From positions 1 to 49,896 of the forward strand of contig JAUYLN010000016.1 of NCBI GenBank assembly GCA_030698885.1: a DNA stretch of 49,896 bases, given 5' to 3'. Under the pieces are notes generated by a model, which worked only from the letters and a program-made list of their open reading frames with translations, had not been told where the DNA came from and did not search any database. Below are positions 22,728 through 30,096 of this stretch, piece after piece. How positions within the stretch are numbered: position 1 is the first letter of the stretch; each line of letters starts with the position of its first letter. The translations under genes were made by a program, and so were the position numbers. Source of the stretch: a bacterium (GTDB lineage: Bacteria; Patescibacteriota; Minisyncoccia; 2-02-FULL-40-12; IGHO2-01-FULL-4-A).

Positions 22728-23856
22728 GATTTAATATCTTATTTCTAAACACATTTTTCGAGAACCGCTCCGCGGTTCTTTTTATTTCTTCCGGGTCATA
22801 TTTTTTTATATTCTTTTTCAGTAACATGGCATTGTAAGCTAGGACATCAGAATGAGGGTCAGTAAAAAATTCGCCATTAACACCCGACTTTATGTATTCT
22901 AGCGCGCCCCCGCGCTTTAATGCCAATACCGGTTTGCCGAAACTCATTGCTTCAATAGGAGTAATACCAAAGTCTTCTTCCTGGGGCATGATAAAGGCCA
23001 GGCAATTGGTGTAGTATTCCTTAAGTTTGTTGTCAGGTATAAATCCTAATATCTGAATATTATTTTTAGCCATTTTTTTGAGACGGTTTTTTTCGGGCCC
23101 GTCTCCTATTATCACCAACGGCCAGCCAAGTTTATTAAAGGCCCGGACCGCAATTTCAACATTTTTATGAGGAAAGAGGCGGGAGACCACAAGGAAATAA
23201 TCGGTAATCGGTAACTGGTAATCCCGACGATTCTGTCGGGACCCCGACCCAAAGGCGTCGGGGCTGGTAATTGTTTTGTAATTCAATATGTTTACCGGAG
23301 GATAAATAACCGAAGAATCTCTCTGGTAGTATTTTTTTATTCTTTCTGAAATATTTTTTGAATTAGCTATAAAATAGTCTACCCTTGCCGATGCATGCCT
23401 GTCCCATATTCTCACAAAGTGCTGAAGAAGAGATGTGGCAATTCTCGGTGTTCTTTTTGACTCGGTTTTGTATTCTATGTGCCAATCCCAAAGCTGTCTG
23501 GTTGGGCTGTGGCAATAACAGATGTGGACTGTCCGGGGCTTAACTATAAGTCCTTTGGCAAAGTAGGCGGACGAAGATATGACAATATCAAAATCAGCAA
23601 AATCAAAAGATTCCACGGCTATAGGCATGAAGGGCATCAAGAGTTTATGATTTTTTAACCGTCGGTAGTGTTTTTGTAAAAAAGATGCCCTTATTTCGGT
23701 CTTTGGTAAAAATTCTTTAACAAATTTTTCATTGTAAAACAAAACATATACCGGCGCCTCCGGAAATATTTCATGGAGTTCTTTGAGGACATTTTCCGCT
23801 CCCCCGACTCCCAAAAGCCAATCATGGACTAATGCAATCCTTAGGTTAGTTGACAT
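22702..23856 (-). CDS. family 4 glycosyltransferase (GT-B)
   Basis: A 384-residue enzyme starting LRIALVHDWLLGVGGAENVL, with the donor-side EEDFGITPIEAMSFGKPV (two Glu spaced by seven residues). It resembles mannosyl- or related sugar transferases of surface-polymer clusters. Between the two halves, residues near 203-217 (SPDAFGSGSRQNRRD) come from a GC-rich double palindrome (23223-23263) inserted in frame. The divergent small gene at 23899 has its promoter over this start codon. Confidence 0.9.
   Translation of the reverse strand: MSTNLRIALVHDWLLGVGGAENVLKELHEIFPEAPVYVLFYNEKFVKEFLPKTEIRASFLQKHYRRLKNHKLLMPFMPIAVESFDFADFDIVISSSAYFAKGLIVKPRTVHICYCHSPTRQLWDWHIEYKTESKRTPRIATSLLQHFVRIWDRHASARVDYFIANSKNISERIKKYYQRDSSVIYPPVNILNYKTITSPDAFGSGSRQNRRDYQLPITDYFLVVSRLFPHKNVEIAVRAFNKLGWPLVIIGDGPEKNRLKKMAKNNIQILGFIPDNKLKEYYTNCLAFIMPQEEDFGITPIEAMSFGKPVLALKRGGALEYIKSGVNGEFFTDPHSDVLAYNAMLLKKNIKKYDPEEIKRTAERFSKNVFRNKILNLTAQTTQI
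23223..23263. repeat. in-frame double GC-rich palindrome inside a GT4 gene
   Basis: CCCGACGA...TCGTCGGG-like hairpin followed by CCCCGAC...GTCGGGG. Frame is kept. Confidence 0.7.
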
Positions 23857-23878
23857 TTTCTATAAAAAGTGTAAAAAT
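23850..23878 (+). promoter_or_regulatory. promoter of the 23899-24392 gene pair
   Basis: Perfect TTGACA, 17 bases, AAAAAT with an upstream TG. The -35 overlaps the start of the divergent glycosyltransferase. Confidence 0.5.
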
Positions 23879-23898
23879 ATAAACAGGAGGGTTAAGAA

Positions 23899-24141
23899 AT
23901 GATCGATAAGCCCCAAGTAGGTCAGGATTACTCTATAGAGGAGATTCAGAAAGATATCCTCTATATGTTAATAGTTAATGTGGGTAGGCTCAATTGGGCG
24001 CACCAGAATCAGGCTTGTTTTCTGGAGGGCTTAAAGGAAATTGCTAAAAAATACAAAATCTGTAAGATAGTTACCTTGCAAAGCAATTATAGCTACGCGA
24101 ATCCAACTTCAGCTCTTTGCGTTTTTGTTGAGCCAAAATAG
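23899..24141 (+). CDS. hypothetical protein, 80 aa
   Basis: No family recognised. The product is soluble, alpha/beta, beginning MIDKPQVGQDYSIEEIQKD, with two cysteines. A perfect AGGAGG lies 8 bases before the ATG. It is the first gene of a two-gene unit with its own promoter and a strong terminator (24406-24427), typical of the small orphan units in this window. Confidence 0.7.
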   Translation: MIDKPQVGQDYSIEEIQKDILYMLIVNVGRLNWAHQNQACFLEGLKEIAKKYKICKIVTLQSNYSYANPTSALCVFVEPK

Positions 24142-24155
24142 AAAAGGAGTTGCCC

Positions 24156-24392
24156 ATGGGCCTAGATAGATATTTACGTGTTTCGGCAATGGTCCTATCC
24201 TATGTTTTTTGCTTAGGGTATGTTTATAAGTCTGACATGGAATTTATTAAATTATTGCTATTTATATTTGCTGGCGTAGTGAATTTAATATTGGTCGTCA
24301 GTATATTAAAAAATGGAATTAAAGAGAAAAAGGAGAAAGCTGCAATTATAGAACGCATTCGAACTCGGTCAGGGAAAATAGATATAGATTAA
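24156..24392 (+). CDS. small membrane protein, 78 aa
   Basis: Starts MGLDRYLRVSAMVLSYVF with AAGGAG 6 bases upstream. Two hydrophobic helices (about 7-24 and 31-51) are followed by a strongly basic tail. No family recognised. It is the second gene of the pair and 14 bases downstream of the first. The pairing of a soluble and a two-helix membrane protein recurs at 27581-28128. Confidence 0.7.
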   Translation: MGLDRYLRVSAMVLSYVFCLGYVYKSDMEFIKLLLFIFAGVVNLILVVSILKNGIKEKKEKAAIIERIRTRSGKIDID

Positions 24393-24405
24393 CTTTTATT
24401 GGTGA

Positions 24406-24430
24406 GGGACCTGTCGGTCCCTTTTTTATT
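24406..24430 (+). terminator. rho-independent terminator
   Basis: GGGACC, TGTC loop, GGTCCC, TTTTTT. Ends the two-gene unit. Confidence 0.9.
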
Positions 24431-24495
24431 TATCCAATTAATATTTTACTGTCTGCGTATGTCAGCGTCTAGTCGGCGTGTGTCTGCGAGCGAAG

Positions 24496-25503
24496 CTATC
24501 GTTTAGCTATCACGTTCCTCTTGTATGTATCCAGGTTATCCAATACGGCGCCTGTGCCTTTGGCAACACACAAAAGGGATTCTTCTGCGATATGTGCCGG
24601 AACACCGGTAACGGAGGTTATCAAAGAATCAATATTTTTTAACATAGCTCCCCCACCTGATATTGTAATGCCCTTATCCATTATATCAGAACAGAGTTCC
24701 GGTGGCGTTTCCTGGAGCACATTTTTTACGGTTTGAACTATCTCACGGAGCTGTTCCTGTATGGCATCGGTTATTTCATTTGTTGTCAGTTCCACTGTTT
24801 TAGGATAACCGCTGGCCAAGTCTCTTCCACGAACATTTAGCAATTCCTGCTCGGAAACCTTAACCGCGCTGCCGATAGCTTTTTTAATAAGTTCAGCAGT
24901 TCTCTCCCCGATGGCCAGGCCATGTTTTTTCTTTACGTACTCAACAATCGCTTGGTCTATTTTATTTCCTCCCACCCTAACCGAAGACCAGCTGACGATA
25001 CCGCCAAGACTGATAACTGCAATTTCAGTCGTACCTCCGCCGATGTTTAATATTAAATTTCCTGAAGCGCTGTTGATTGAAATTTTGGCTCCAATAGCCG
25101 CAAGTACGGGTTCTTTTACTAAATAAACAGCCTTTGCGCCCGAATTTAATGTAGCTTCAATAACCGCCCTCCGTTCAGTAGAGGTTATGCCGGCCGGTAC
25201 GGATATCAAAACTTCCGGCTTTAAAAAAGCCATTTTGCCTATGGCCTTGCCTATAAAATATTTGAGCATGGCTTCAGTTACCCGATAGTCAGCAATGACT
25301 CCATCTTTGAGGGGTCTTGAAACCATGATACTGTCGGGCGCCCGGCCTATCATCTCTTTGGCCTCTGCTCCGACAGCTATTATCTTATTGTCCAGGATTG
25401 ATATTGCTACAACTGATGGCTCATTTATTATCAAGCCCTTACCCGGTATAAATACCAGGGTGTTAGTTGTGCCAAGATCTATGCCTATCTTTTTTATAAA
25501 CAT
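24496..25503 (-). CDS. mreB: rod-shape-determining protein MreB
   Basis: An actin-fold ATPase of normal length (335 aa). Phosphate-1 loop IGIDLGTTNT near the N-terminus, the LNIGGGTTEIAV phosphate-2 motif and the TISGGGAML adenosine motif are all present. MreB filaments guide lateral cell-wall synthesis, so this cell probably has a rod stage or wall patterning. mreC, mreD and rodA are not adjacent. Confidence 0.96.
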   Translation of the reverse strand: MFIKKIGIDLGTTNTLVFIPGKGLIINEPSVVAISILDNKIIAVGAEAKEMIGRAPDSIMVSRPLKDGVIADYRVTEAMLKYFIGKAIGKMAFLKPEVLISVPAGITSTERRAVIEATLNSGAKAVYLVKEPVLAAIGAKISINSASGNLILNIGGGTTEIAVISLGGIVSWSSVRVGGNKIDQAIVEYVKKKHGLAIGERTAELIKKAIGSAVKVSEQELLNVRGRDLASGYPKTVELTTNEITDAIQEQLREIVQTVKNVLQETPPELCSDIMDKGITISGGGAMLKNIDSLITSVTGVPAHIAEESLLCVAKGTGAVLDNLDTYKRNVIAKR

Positions 25504-25567
25504 TTGGTAAGAGAATTAATAAGTGGGTTAAACCAAATAATATCTGAATATGCTTAATATTCTAGTA

Positions 25568-25596
25568 TTAACAAAATGATGATTTTGTGGTATAAA
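25568..25596 (+). promoter_or_regulatory. promoter of the PEGA gene, leaderless
   Basis: TTAACA, 17 bases, TATAAA with extended TGG. Start prediction falls on the ATG at 25604. Confidence 0.6.
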
Positions 25597-25603
25597 TTAA
25601 TTA

Positions 25604-26848
25604 ATGACTAAAAAAATGAGGAAGGGGCTTTTATACGGAGCATTTATATTATTTGCCGTTTTAAGCATAATTACGGTACTTTTCTCCCTCGGCTATAATT
25701 ATGACTTTGTTGAAAATAAACTTGTTAAGACGGGTTCTTTCAGGGTGGCTACAAACGTTTCTGGAGCGGAGGTTTATATCAATTCCCACTTAGCCGGTAA
25801 AACCTCTTTTCTGACTAATAATTTTTCTAAAGGCCGTCTTTTGCCCAGGACCTATGACATAAGGATTCAAAAAGAAAATTACCAGCTATGGGAAAAAAAT
25901 ATAACTATAGGCAGCGGTCTCTTTTCCGATTTTCCGGTTATCATCTTGATTAAAGACGAAATTGAGCCGGCCCTTGTATCGTCGGCATCGGCTAATGTTG
26001 GACCTGGCAAAACCATAATGACGGTATTTGATTCTGAAAATAGGTATGCCTATCTTGAACAAGAAAGTAAATCTGCCGGTATGGGTTCTGTTTTGCTGTT
26101 AGATTTGAATAACAATGCAGCCGCTCAGGATGTGCTAGACATTCCGTATGCGGTTTTAGACAGAAGCCCGGTTATATACGATAAAAAGTTATATTTTTTA
26201 AGCATGAATAACCTGATATCATATGATCCCAGTTCAGATAGAAGCTCTACCCTGTTCACCGGTGCAAGCATATTTTATTTTACGGATAACCAGATAATTG
26301 TTGCCGGCACAAAAGACAATGTCATATATTCTTTGAGGCCCGACGGTGCCGGGAGCGGGCAGATAATTGCTGAATTACCCAAAAATTATTCCCTGGTGTC
26401 TGGCCATGTTTTAGGCAATATTCACTTTTTTATTTTAAATAACGGCTTTAGGACGGATCTCTTTAAATTTGAGAGCGGAGAGTGGCTTAAAATAAAAGAG
26501 AGTATATCAAGTATAAAATTATCACCTGACGGCAAGAAGCTGATTTATGCCGGCAGAAACGAGCTTTGGGCCAGATGGCTGGCAAATAGTACTTCACAGC
26601 CGGCCAGGATTGCCGATGAAGAGGAGCTTATAACTAGATTTTCTCAAAAAATTGATGACTTTGCCTGGTATAAGGATTCCGAGCATGTATTCGTAAATAC
26701 CGGCTCGGTTATAAAATTCATAGAGCTTGATGGACGAGGAGGTAGTAGAAATATTTTTGATGTATCCTCTGCCGACGGCAAAATGGTATACCGAAACAAC
26801 AAACTCTGGTTTTTTGATAAGCTGGCCTTGATGGTAGTTGAACTATAG
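25604..26848 (+). CDS. membrane-anchored PEGA-domain protein
   Basis: A 414-residue protein with one N-terminal helix (about 8-30) and the rest outside. A PEGA domain (about 43-105) has GAEVYINSHLAGKTSF and LLPRTYDIRIQKENYQLWEK, a pattern found in surface proteins. The remainder consists of repeated beta-strand units (for example SPDGKKLIYAGRNELW) that look like a beta-propeller. Probably an envelope protein; partner unknown. It ends at a strong terminator. Confidence 0.85.
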   Translation: MTKKMRKGLLYGAFILFAVLSIITVLFSLGYNYDFVENKLVKTGSFRVATNVSGAEVYINSHLAGKTSFLTNNFSKGRLLPRTYDIRIQKENYQLWEKNITIGSGLFSDFPVIILIKDEIEPALVSSASANVGPGKTIMTVFDSENRYAYLEQESKSAGMGSVLLLDLNNNAAAQDVLDIPYAVLDRSPVIYDKKLYFLSMNNLISYDPSSDRSSTLFTGASIFYFTDNQIIVAGTKDNVIYSLRPDGAGSGQIIAELPKNYSLVSGHVLGNIHFFILNNGFRTDLFKFESGEWLKIKESISSIKLSPDGKKLIYAGRNELWARWLANSTSQPARIADEEELITRFSQKIDDFAWYKDSEHVFVNTGSVIKFIELDGRGGSRNIFDVSSADGKMVYRNNKLWFFDKLALMVVEL

Positions 26849-26849
26849 A

Positions 26850-26880
26850 TAGGTATTGAGCAATAAGTAGTAAGTATTAA
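26850..26880. repeat. AAGTAGTAAGTATTAAG word repeat
   Basis: Same word type as inside priA and fmt, here in a spacer after the stop codon. Confidence 0.6.
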
Positions 26881-26882
26881 GC

Positions 26883-26919
26883 AAAAACAACTCCGATGCA
26901 AAGTCGGAGTTGTTTTTAT
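26883..26919 (+). terminator. rho-independent terminator
   Basis: 14-bp perfect stem AAAAACAACTCCGA / TCGGAGTTGTTTTT with a 7-base loop. Confidence 0.85.
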
Positions 26920-26972
26920 GTTTGATGAGAATTATAGTTCACCGATGACCTGACAACTTGAGACAGGACTAA

Positions 26973-27329
26973 CTATTCTGTTTTTATTTCGGCAGTGTTT
27001 GAAGCAGTGTTCATTGGGGCGCCATATTTATTATCGCCTGTATCTCCTCGTCTGAGGGCTAGTATTAGATTATAAATCGGAATTAAAATAAACCAACCAC
27101 TTTTGCTAACATCATGCATACGCCTAATAGCTACACCGAGGCTGGGTAGTAAAACGGCTAAATGATAAATATTGCTTAGGGGGCCGTCTCCCTTAAAATT
27201 AGAACCTTCAATAAAGCCCAGAACAAATCCGATAATAATATTAAACAGCACGAAATACCAATATTCCGCCCTGCCTGCGCGCCCGCTGAATACGGCATAT
27301 TTTTTTAATACTTCTATGTAGTAGTGCAT
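26973..27329 (-). CDS. DUF805 family membrane protein
   Basis: 118 residues: the family pattern FSGRAGRAEYWYFVLFN at the N-terminus, three to four membrane helices and RRMHDVSKSGWFILIP. DUF805 proteins are widespread inner-membrane proteins without an assigned role. The gene has a clear leaderless promoter (27336-27364). Confidence 0.92.
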   Translation of the reverse strand: MHYYIEVLKKYAVFSGRAGRAEYWYFVLFNIIIGFVLGFIEGSNFKGDGPLSNIYHLAVLLPSLGVAIRRMHDVSKSGWFILIPIYNLILALRRGDTGDNKYGAPMNTASNTAEIKTE

Positions 27330-27335
27330 ATTTAT

Positions 27336-27364
27336 ATTTTATCAAATATATTTTATCTTGCCAA
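27336..27364 (-). promoter_or_regulatory. promoter of the DUF805 gene, leaderless
   Basis: Minus strand TTGGCA, 17 bases including extended TGA, TAAAAT. Seven bases on is exactly the A of the ATG at 27329. Confidence 0.6.
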
Positions 27365-27396
27365 TCGCCCACTCTTAACGGGCATGTTTTATGACT

Positions 27397-27478
27397 CACA
27401 AAAATAACATCCTTAAGTTCTCCCGCCTACGCCAAGGCTTTGGCGGGCAGGCAAGTTTTTAAGGATGTTATTTTTGTG
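27397..27478. repeat. nested hairpin: perfect 20-bp stem around a GC-rich palindrome
   Basis: Arms 27397-27416 and 27459-27478 are perfectly complementary. The loop region holds CCCGCC...GGCGGG (about 27422-27446). Same design as 5232-5320. Confidence 0.75.
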
Positions 27479-27530
27479 GTGTAGTATTAAATTAAAATAT
27501 TAATTATCAAAAATTCATACGAATTATGCT

Positions 27531-27556
27531 AAAAGAAAACCCAGTCAAGCTGGGTT
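27531..27556 (-). terminator. rho-independent terminator
   Basis: Minus strand AACCCAG, CTTGA loop, CTGGGTT, then TTCTTTT. Ends the two-gene unit at 27581-28128. Confidence 0.8.
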
Positions 27557-27580
27557 GGTGGGAAGAGCTGGCCTGCTAAT

Positions 27581-27748
27581 TTAGCTGGTAGGTTGATAGA
27601 AAAATAATAGCAGAAAGAACACAGATGACAAGCACAGGAATAGAGTGCCGGTCTTTAGGGATTTCTTAGTAACAGGCATAGCCGCAAGGCAGAATATAAA
27701 CCCGTAGAATAAAAGTATGGCGAGAAAAATCAATAGAAAGATTATCAT
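27581..27748 (-). CDS. small two-helix membrane protein, 55 aa
   Basis: Two hydrophobic helices (about 1-23 and 36-51) with a short basic loop (TKKSLKTG). The ATG overlaps the TGA of the preceding gene by 4 bases (ATGA), so translation is probably coupled. A terminator follows 24 bases after the stop. No family recognised. Confidence 0.6.
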   Translation of the reverse strand: MIIFLLIFLAILLFYGFIFCLAAMPVTKKSLKTGTLFLCLSSVFFLLLFFYQPTS

Positions 27749-28128
27749 TTTACACTTTTCTGTTTGCCAAATAATTTTTCTATGTCTTGCGTCGGCATGA
27801 ATATCTTTCCATCTGTTAGGTATAGATAGCTCGTTTCATAAATTTTGTTATCAACCCATTTTATCTGTTTATTTTTCAATTTGAAAAGTTTTCCACCCGA
27901 TTTTCCTTCGGTTAAGCCGCAGATTAAGCAAATTCCTTCCTCTTCTTCGTTGCGGGTGGCTGTTTTTTGATAAATTGTCGCAACAACATTATTATGACTA
28001 CATCTCTTTTCAAGCTCATCGCGCAACTGTTGCAGTGTATCCTTTGTTTCTATAATCTTTTCTCTTAACTGCCCTACATTCATTTTCCAACTTTTTTTAA
28101 GTGACGTCTTTATCTTCTGCTTTTTCAT
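27745..28128 (-). CDS. hypothetical protein with a possible zinc site, 127 aa
   Basis: N-terminal basic helix and coiled-coil-like stretch (QLREKIIETKDTLQQLRDELEKR), then RCSHN and ICLICGL, which could form a Cys/His zinc site, then a beta-rich C-terminus. GGAGG lies 5 bases before the ATG. It is the first gene of a two-gene unit with a membrane partner (27581-27748). No family recognised. Confidence 0.65.
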   Translation of the reverse strand: MKKQKIKTSLKKSWKMNVGQLREKIIETKDTLQQLRDELEKRCSHNNVVATIYQKTATRNEEEEGICLICGLTEGKSGGKLFKLKNKQIKWVDNKIYETSYLYLTDGKIFMPTQDIEKLFGKQKSVK

Positions 28129-28210
28129 AAGTACCTCCGACTCAATGTAAAAGAAACTAAAACCATATTACCGCATTCCCCCGCTCTGCGTCAACTTCAT
28201 TATGTACCTA

Positions 28211-28347
28211 CCCCTAATTCGCGCGAATTAGGGGTAAAATCAAACGGCTCAACGGTTTTACCGTTGAGCCGTTTAGCATAGTGGCCGCTCACCCAGAAAG
28301 TACTATTTCTAATCGGGCAACTGTGCTACCTGTACTTTCTGAGTGAG
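28211..28347. repeat. three consecutive hairpins in a non-coding stretch
   Basis: 28211-28234 is a perfect 24-base palindrome (CCCCTAATTCGC...). 28242-28274 is a perfect 14-bp stem with a TTTTA loop (AAACGGCTCAACGG). 28288-28303 pairs with 28332-28347 at 14 of 16 positions (CAGAAAGTAC / GTACTTTCTG). They lie in the 512-base gap 28129-28641, which holds no convincing gene. Confidence 0.7.
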
Positions 28348-28408
28348 GGACTATCCTTATCCCCCCTTCCTTCTTAAGGCTATTTGCAAGACACTTTTTA
28401 ACGAAAAC

Positions 28409-28557
28409 ACTGTGTCTCTCGGGACTTCCAGAATTGTCCAGAGCACGGTCTTGTCAATGATTGAGTAGGCGAATATCTTGACAAGGATGGGCAATTTTAC
28501 AAGAACAAAAAATCCCTGCTGGGGATTTTTTGTGGTCTCCGAGAGACATAGTGTTGA
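28409..28557. other. structured non-coding segment closed by an inverted repeat
   Basis: Ends CACTGTGTCTCTCGG and CCGAGAGACATAGTG are complementary except one base. Inside are further pairs (CTTGTCAA / TTGACAAG; GGAC / GTCC) and a terminator. It could be the 3' end of the ribosomal transcript, an independent small RNA or a remnant element. A frame over it (28454-28657) has no gene-like features. Confidence 0.4.
28507..28531. terminator. bidirectional terminator after rpsI
   Basis: AAAAAATCCC, TGCTG loop, GGGATTTTTT. Likely end of the ribosomal-protein transcript. Confidence 0.75.
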
Positions 28558-28560
28558 GTG

Positions 28561-28626
28561 TTAACGTTTTGACCATTGAGGAGCCTTCCTTGCCCCTTCG
28601 GAGATACTCAGGACTGCGAAAAGCAT
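28561..28626 (-). pseudogene. duplicated C-terminal end of ribosomal protein S9
   Basis: In the same frame as rpsI and directly behind its TAG stop, 27 codons later, the sequence again encodes ARKAPQWSKR followed by a stop (TAA). These ten residues are identical to the true S9 tail, but the codons differ at many third positions. Upstream of them the frame (MLFAVLSISEG) has no similarity to S9. It looks like a leftover 3' end from a replaced or recombined rpsI copy. Confidence 0.6.
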
Positions 28627-28641
28627 ACACACTGTCGCAAA

Positions 28642-29226
28642 CTATCGCTTGCTCCATTGTGGTGCTTTTCTTGCTTTCTTGAGGCCGTACTTTCTTCTTT
28701 CTTTGACACGGGCATCTGTGGTCAGATAGCCTGACCTTTTTAATTTTTTGGCAAAATTCTTATCAAACATTACCAGCGCTTTAGACAGTCCCAGCCGGGC
28801 CGCCATAGCTTGTCCGCTTGTTCCGCCACCGTTAACCAAAATCGTTGCTTTAAATCTGTTGGTAGATTTCAATTTTTTCATCGGAGAATCAACGGCGCTA
28901 TGTAAATAGTCCGTAGCAAAATATTCCCTATATGGTTTTGTATTTATGGTTATCATGGCCATATCTTCGGGTAATTGTTCGTCGGTTGATTTTTTAGTAA
29001 AAAGCCTGACCCTCGCTACAGATTCTTTGCGCCTGCCTACAGCTTCGTAATATTTCTCAATTGCTGCTTTTGGTTCTTTTGGTGTTAGGGCTTCTTCTTT
29101 TTTCTCTACCGCAATAGCCTGTTCGATTTCAACAGGTTTTGGTTTGGCAGTTTTCTTGGCCGGCTGTTTTTTCTTGACAGCAACCTTCGGGGTAGCTTTC
29201 TTTTTAGTTTTTGGTTCAGTGACCAT
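28642..29226 (-). CDS. rpsI: 30S ribosomal protein S9 (uS9)
   Basis: The S9 core begins near residue 57 (YYEAVGRRKESVARVRLF) and ends with the conserved KARKAPQWSKR tail that reaches the P-site tRNA. A 55-60 residue Lys/Pro/Ala/Glu-rich N-terminal extension makes it 194 aa, longer than the usual ~130. It follows rplM by 4 bases, the usual L13-S9 pair. A second copy of its last codons lies downstream (28561-28626). Confidence 0.95.
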   Translation of the reverse strand: MVTEPKTKKKATPKVAVKKKQPAKKTAKPKPVEIEQAIAVEKKEEALTPKEPKAAIEKYYEAVGRRKESVARVRLFTKKSTDEQLPEDMAMITINTKPYREYFATDYLHSAVDSPMKKLKSTNRFKATILVNGGGTSGQAMAARLGLSKALVMFDKNFAKKLKRSGYLTTDARVKERRKYGLKKARKAPQWSKR

Positions 29227-29230
29227 AGAT

Positions 29231-29572
29231 TTATTTTATTTCTAAATGTTTAATTATCTTAGCTCTCATTCTGTTTTTAGGAAGCATAGCATATACTGCA
29301 GTTCGTAAAACATCAGCCGGACTTTTAGCCATGCGTTCTTTTAGTTTGGTGGCCCTAATACCCCCCGGATATCCGGAATATTTGTAATAGACTTTTTGCT
29401 CAAGTTTTTTACCGGTAAATTGCATCTTGGCTGAATTAATAACCTCCACCTTCTCGTTGGGCAAAACATTTGGCTTGAAAGTGGCCCTATTTTTACCACG
29501 CAAAAGAATAGCGATTTTACTTGCTACTCTACCCAATGATTGATTTGTGGCGTCTACTTTGTGCTCGTTCAT
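29231..29572 (-). CDS. rplM: 50S ribosomal protein L13 (uL13), short form
   Basis: Conserved L13 pieces: VDATNQSLGRVASKIA, YYKYSGYPGGI and AVYAMLPKNRMRAK. At 113 aa it lacks the first ~13 residues and the C-terminal tail present in the ~142-residue E. coli protein. No Shine-Dalgarno sequence; the start lies about 10 bases after the arm of a spacer hairpin. Confidence 0.95.
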   Translation of the reverse strand: MNEHKVDATNQSLGRVASKIAILLRGKNRATFKPNVLPNEKVEVINSAKMQFTGKKLEQKVYYKYSGYPGGIRATKLKERMAKSPADVLRTAVYAMLPKNRMRAKIIKHLEIK

Positions 29573-29659
29573 ACAAATGTCTACTAATTACTAATAAAAT
29601 CACTAATATACTAATCTGATTTCATTCGTACATTCGTATCTTAATTAGTAATTGGTAGA
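29573..29659 (-). repeat. stop-to-start spacer hairpin, copy 1 (rplQ-rplM)
   Basis: Arms TCTACCAATTACTAAT and ATTAGTAATTAGTAGA pair at 15 of 16 positions; inner ACGAATGTACGAAT-type and ATTAGTATATTAGT-type words extend the stem with G-U pairs. The 5' arm starts at the rplQ stop codon. Confidence 0.8.
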
Positions 29660-30016
29660 CTACTCTACGAATTCTATTTTTGCCATTTTGGCCCCATCAC
29701 CTATCCTCCTTGGCATTTTAGTTATTCTTGTATAACCTCCGGGTCTTTGGCTGAATTTGGGGCCTATTTCGCTCATCAATTTTTGCATAGCGTCTTTATT
29801 AACCAAAGATACTAAAAGTTTTTTTGATGAAAGGTCGTTCTTCTTGGCTTTTGTAACCATGGTTTCTACTACAGGCCTAAGTGATTTTACTTTTGCCTCG
29901 CTACTTATAAGCTTACCATTTAAAATAAAAGAAGAAGCCAAGTTTTTAAACAAGGCATTTCGTTGTTTCTTTACTCGGCCGAATTTTTTTACCTTACTGT
30001 GATGTCTCATATACAT
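29660..30016 (-). CDS. rplQ: 50S ribosomal protein L17 (bL17)
   Basis: 118 residues with the family start RHHSKVKKFGRVKKQRNALFKNLA and the end RIGDGAKMAKIEFVE. The likely start is the second ATG at 30010 (MRHHSKV), as in other L17 proteins. It directly follows rpoA, the normal bacterial order. Confidence 0.96.
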   Translation of the reverse strand: MYMRHHSKVKKFGRVKKQRNALFKNLASSFILNGKLISSEAKVKSLRPVVETMVTKAKKNDLSSKKLLVSLVNKDAMQKLMSEIGPKFSQRPGGYTRITKMPRRIGDGAKMAKIEFVE

Positions 30017-30096
30017 CTACTAATTACGAATAGAATCACTAATATACGAATCTTGAATTCCATTGGTATATTAGTAAAAGATTAGTAATCGGTAGA
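30017..30096 (-). repeat. stop-to-start spacer hairpin, copy 2 (rpoA-rplQ)
   Basis: Same arms as copy 1 (TCTACCGATTACTAAT / ATTCGTAATTAGTAGA, compensated in part by G-U pairs). It starts at the rpoA stop codon. Confidence 0.8.

Noticed and set aside
28211-28557. RNase P RNA, tmRNA or SRP RNA in the structured gap
   Set aside because: I looked for the conserved core sequences of these RNAs on both strands and did not recognise them.
28454-28657. 67-codon minus-strand frame after rpsI
   Set aside because: It crosses the terminator and the second S9 tail in a different frame; no ribosome binding site and no protein-like composition.
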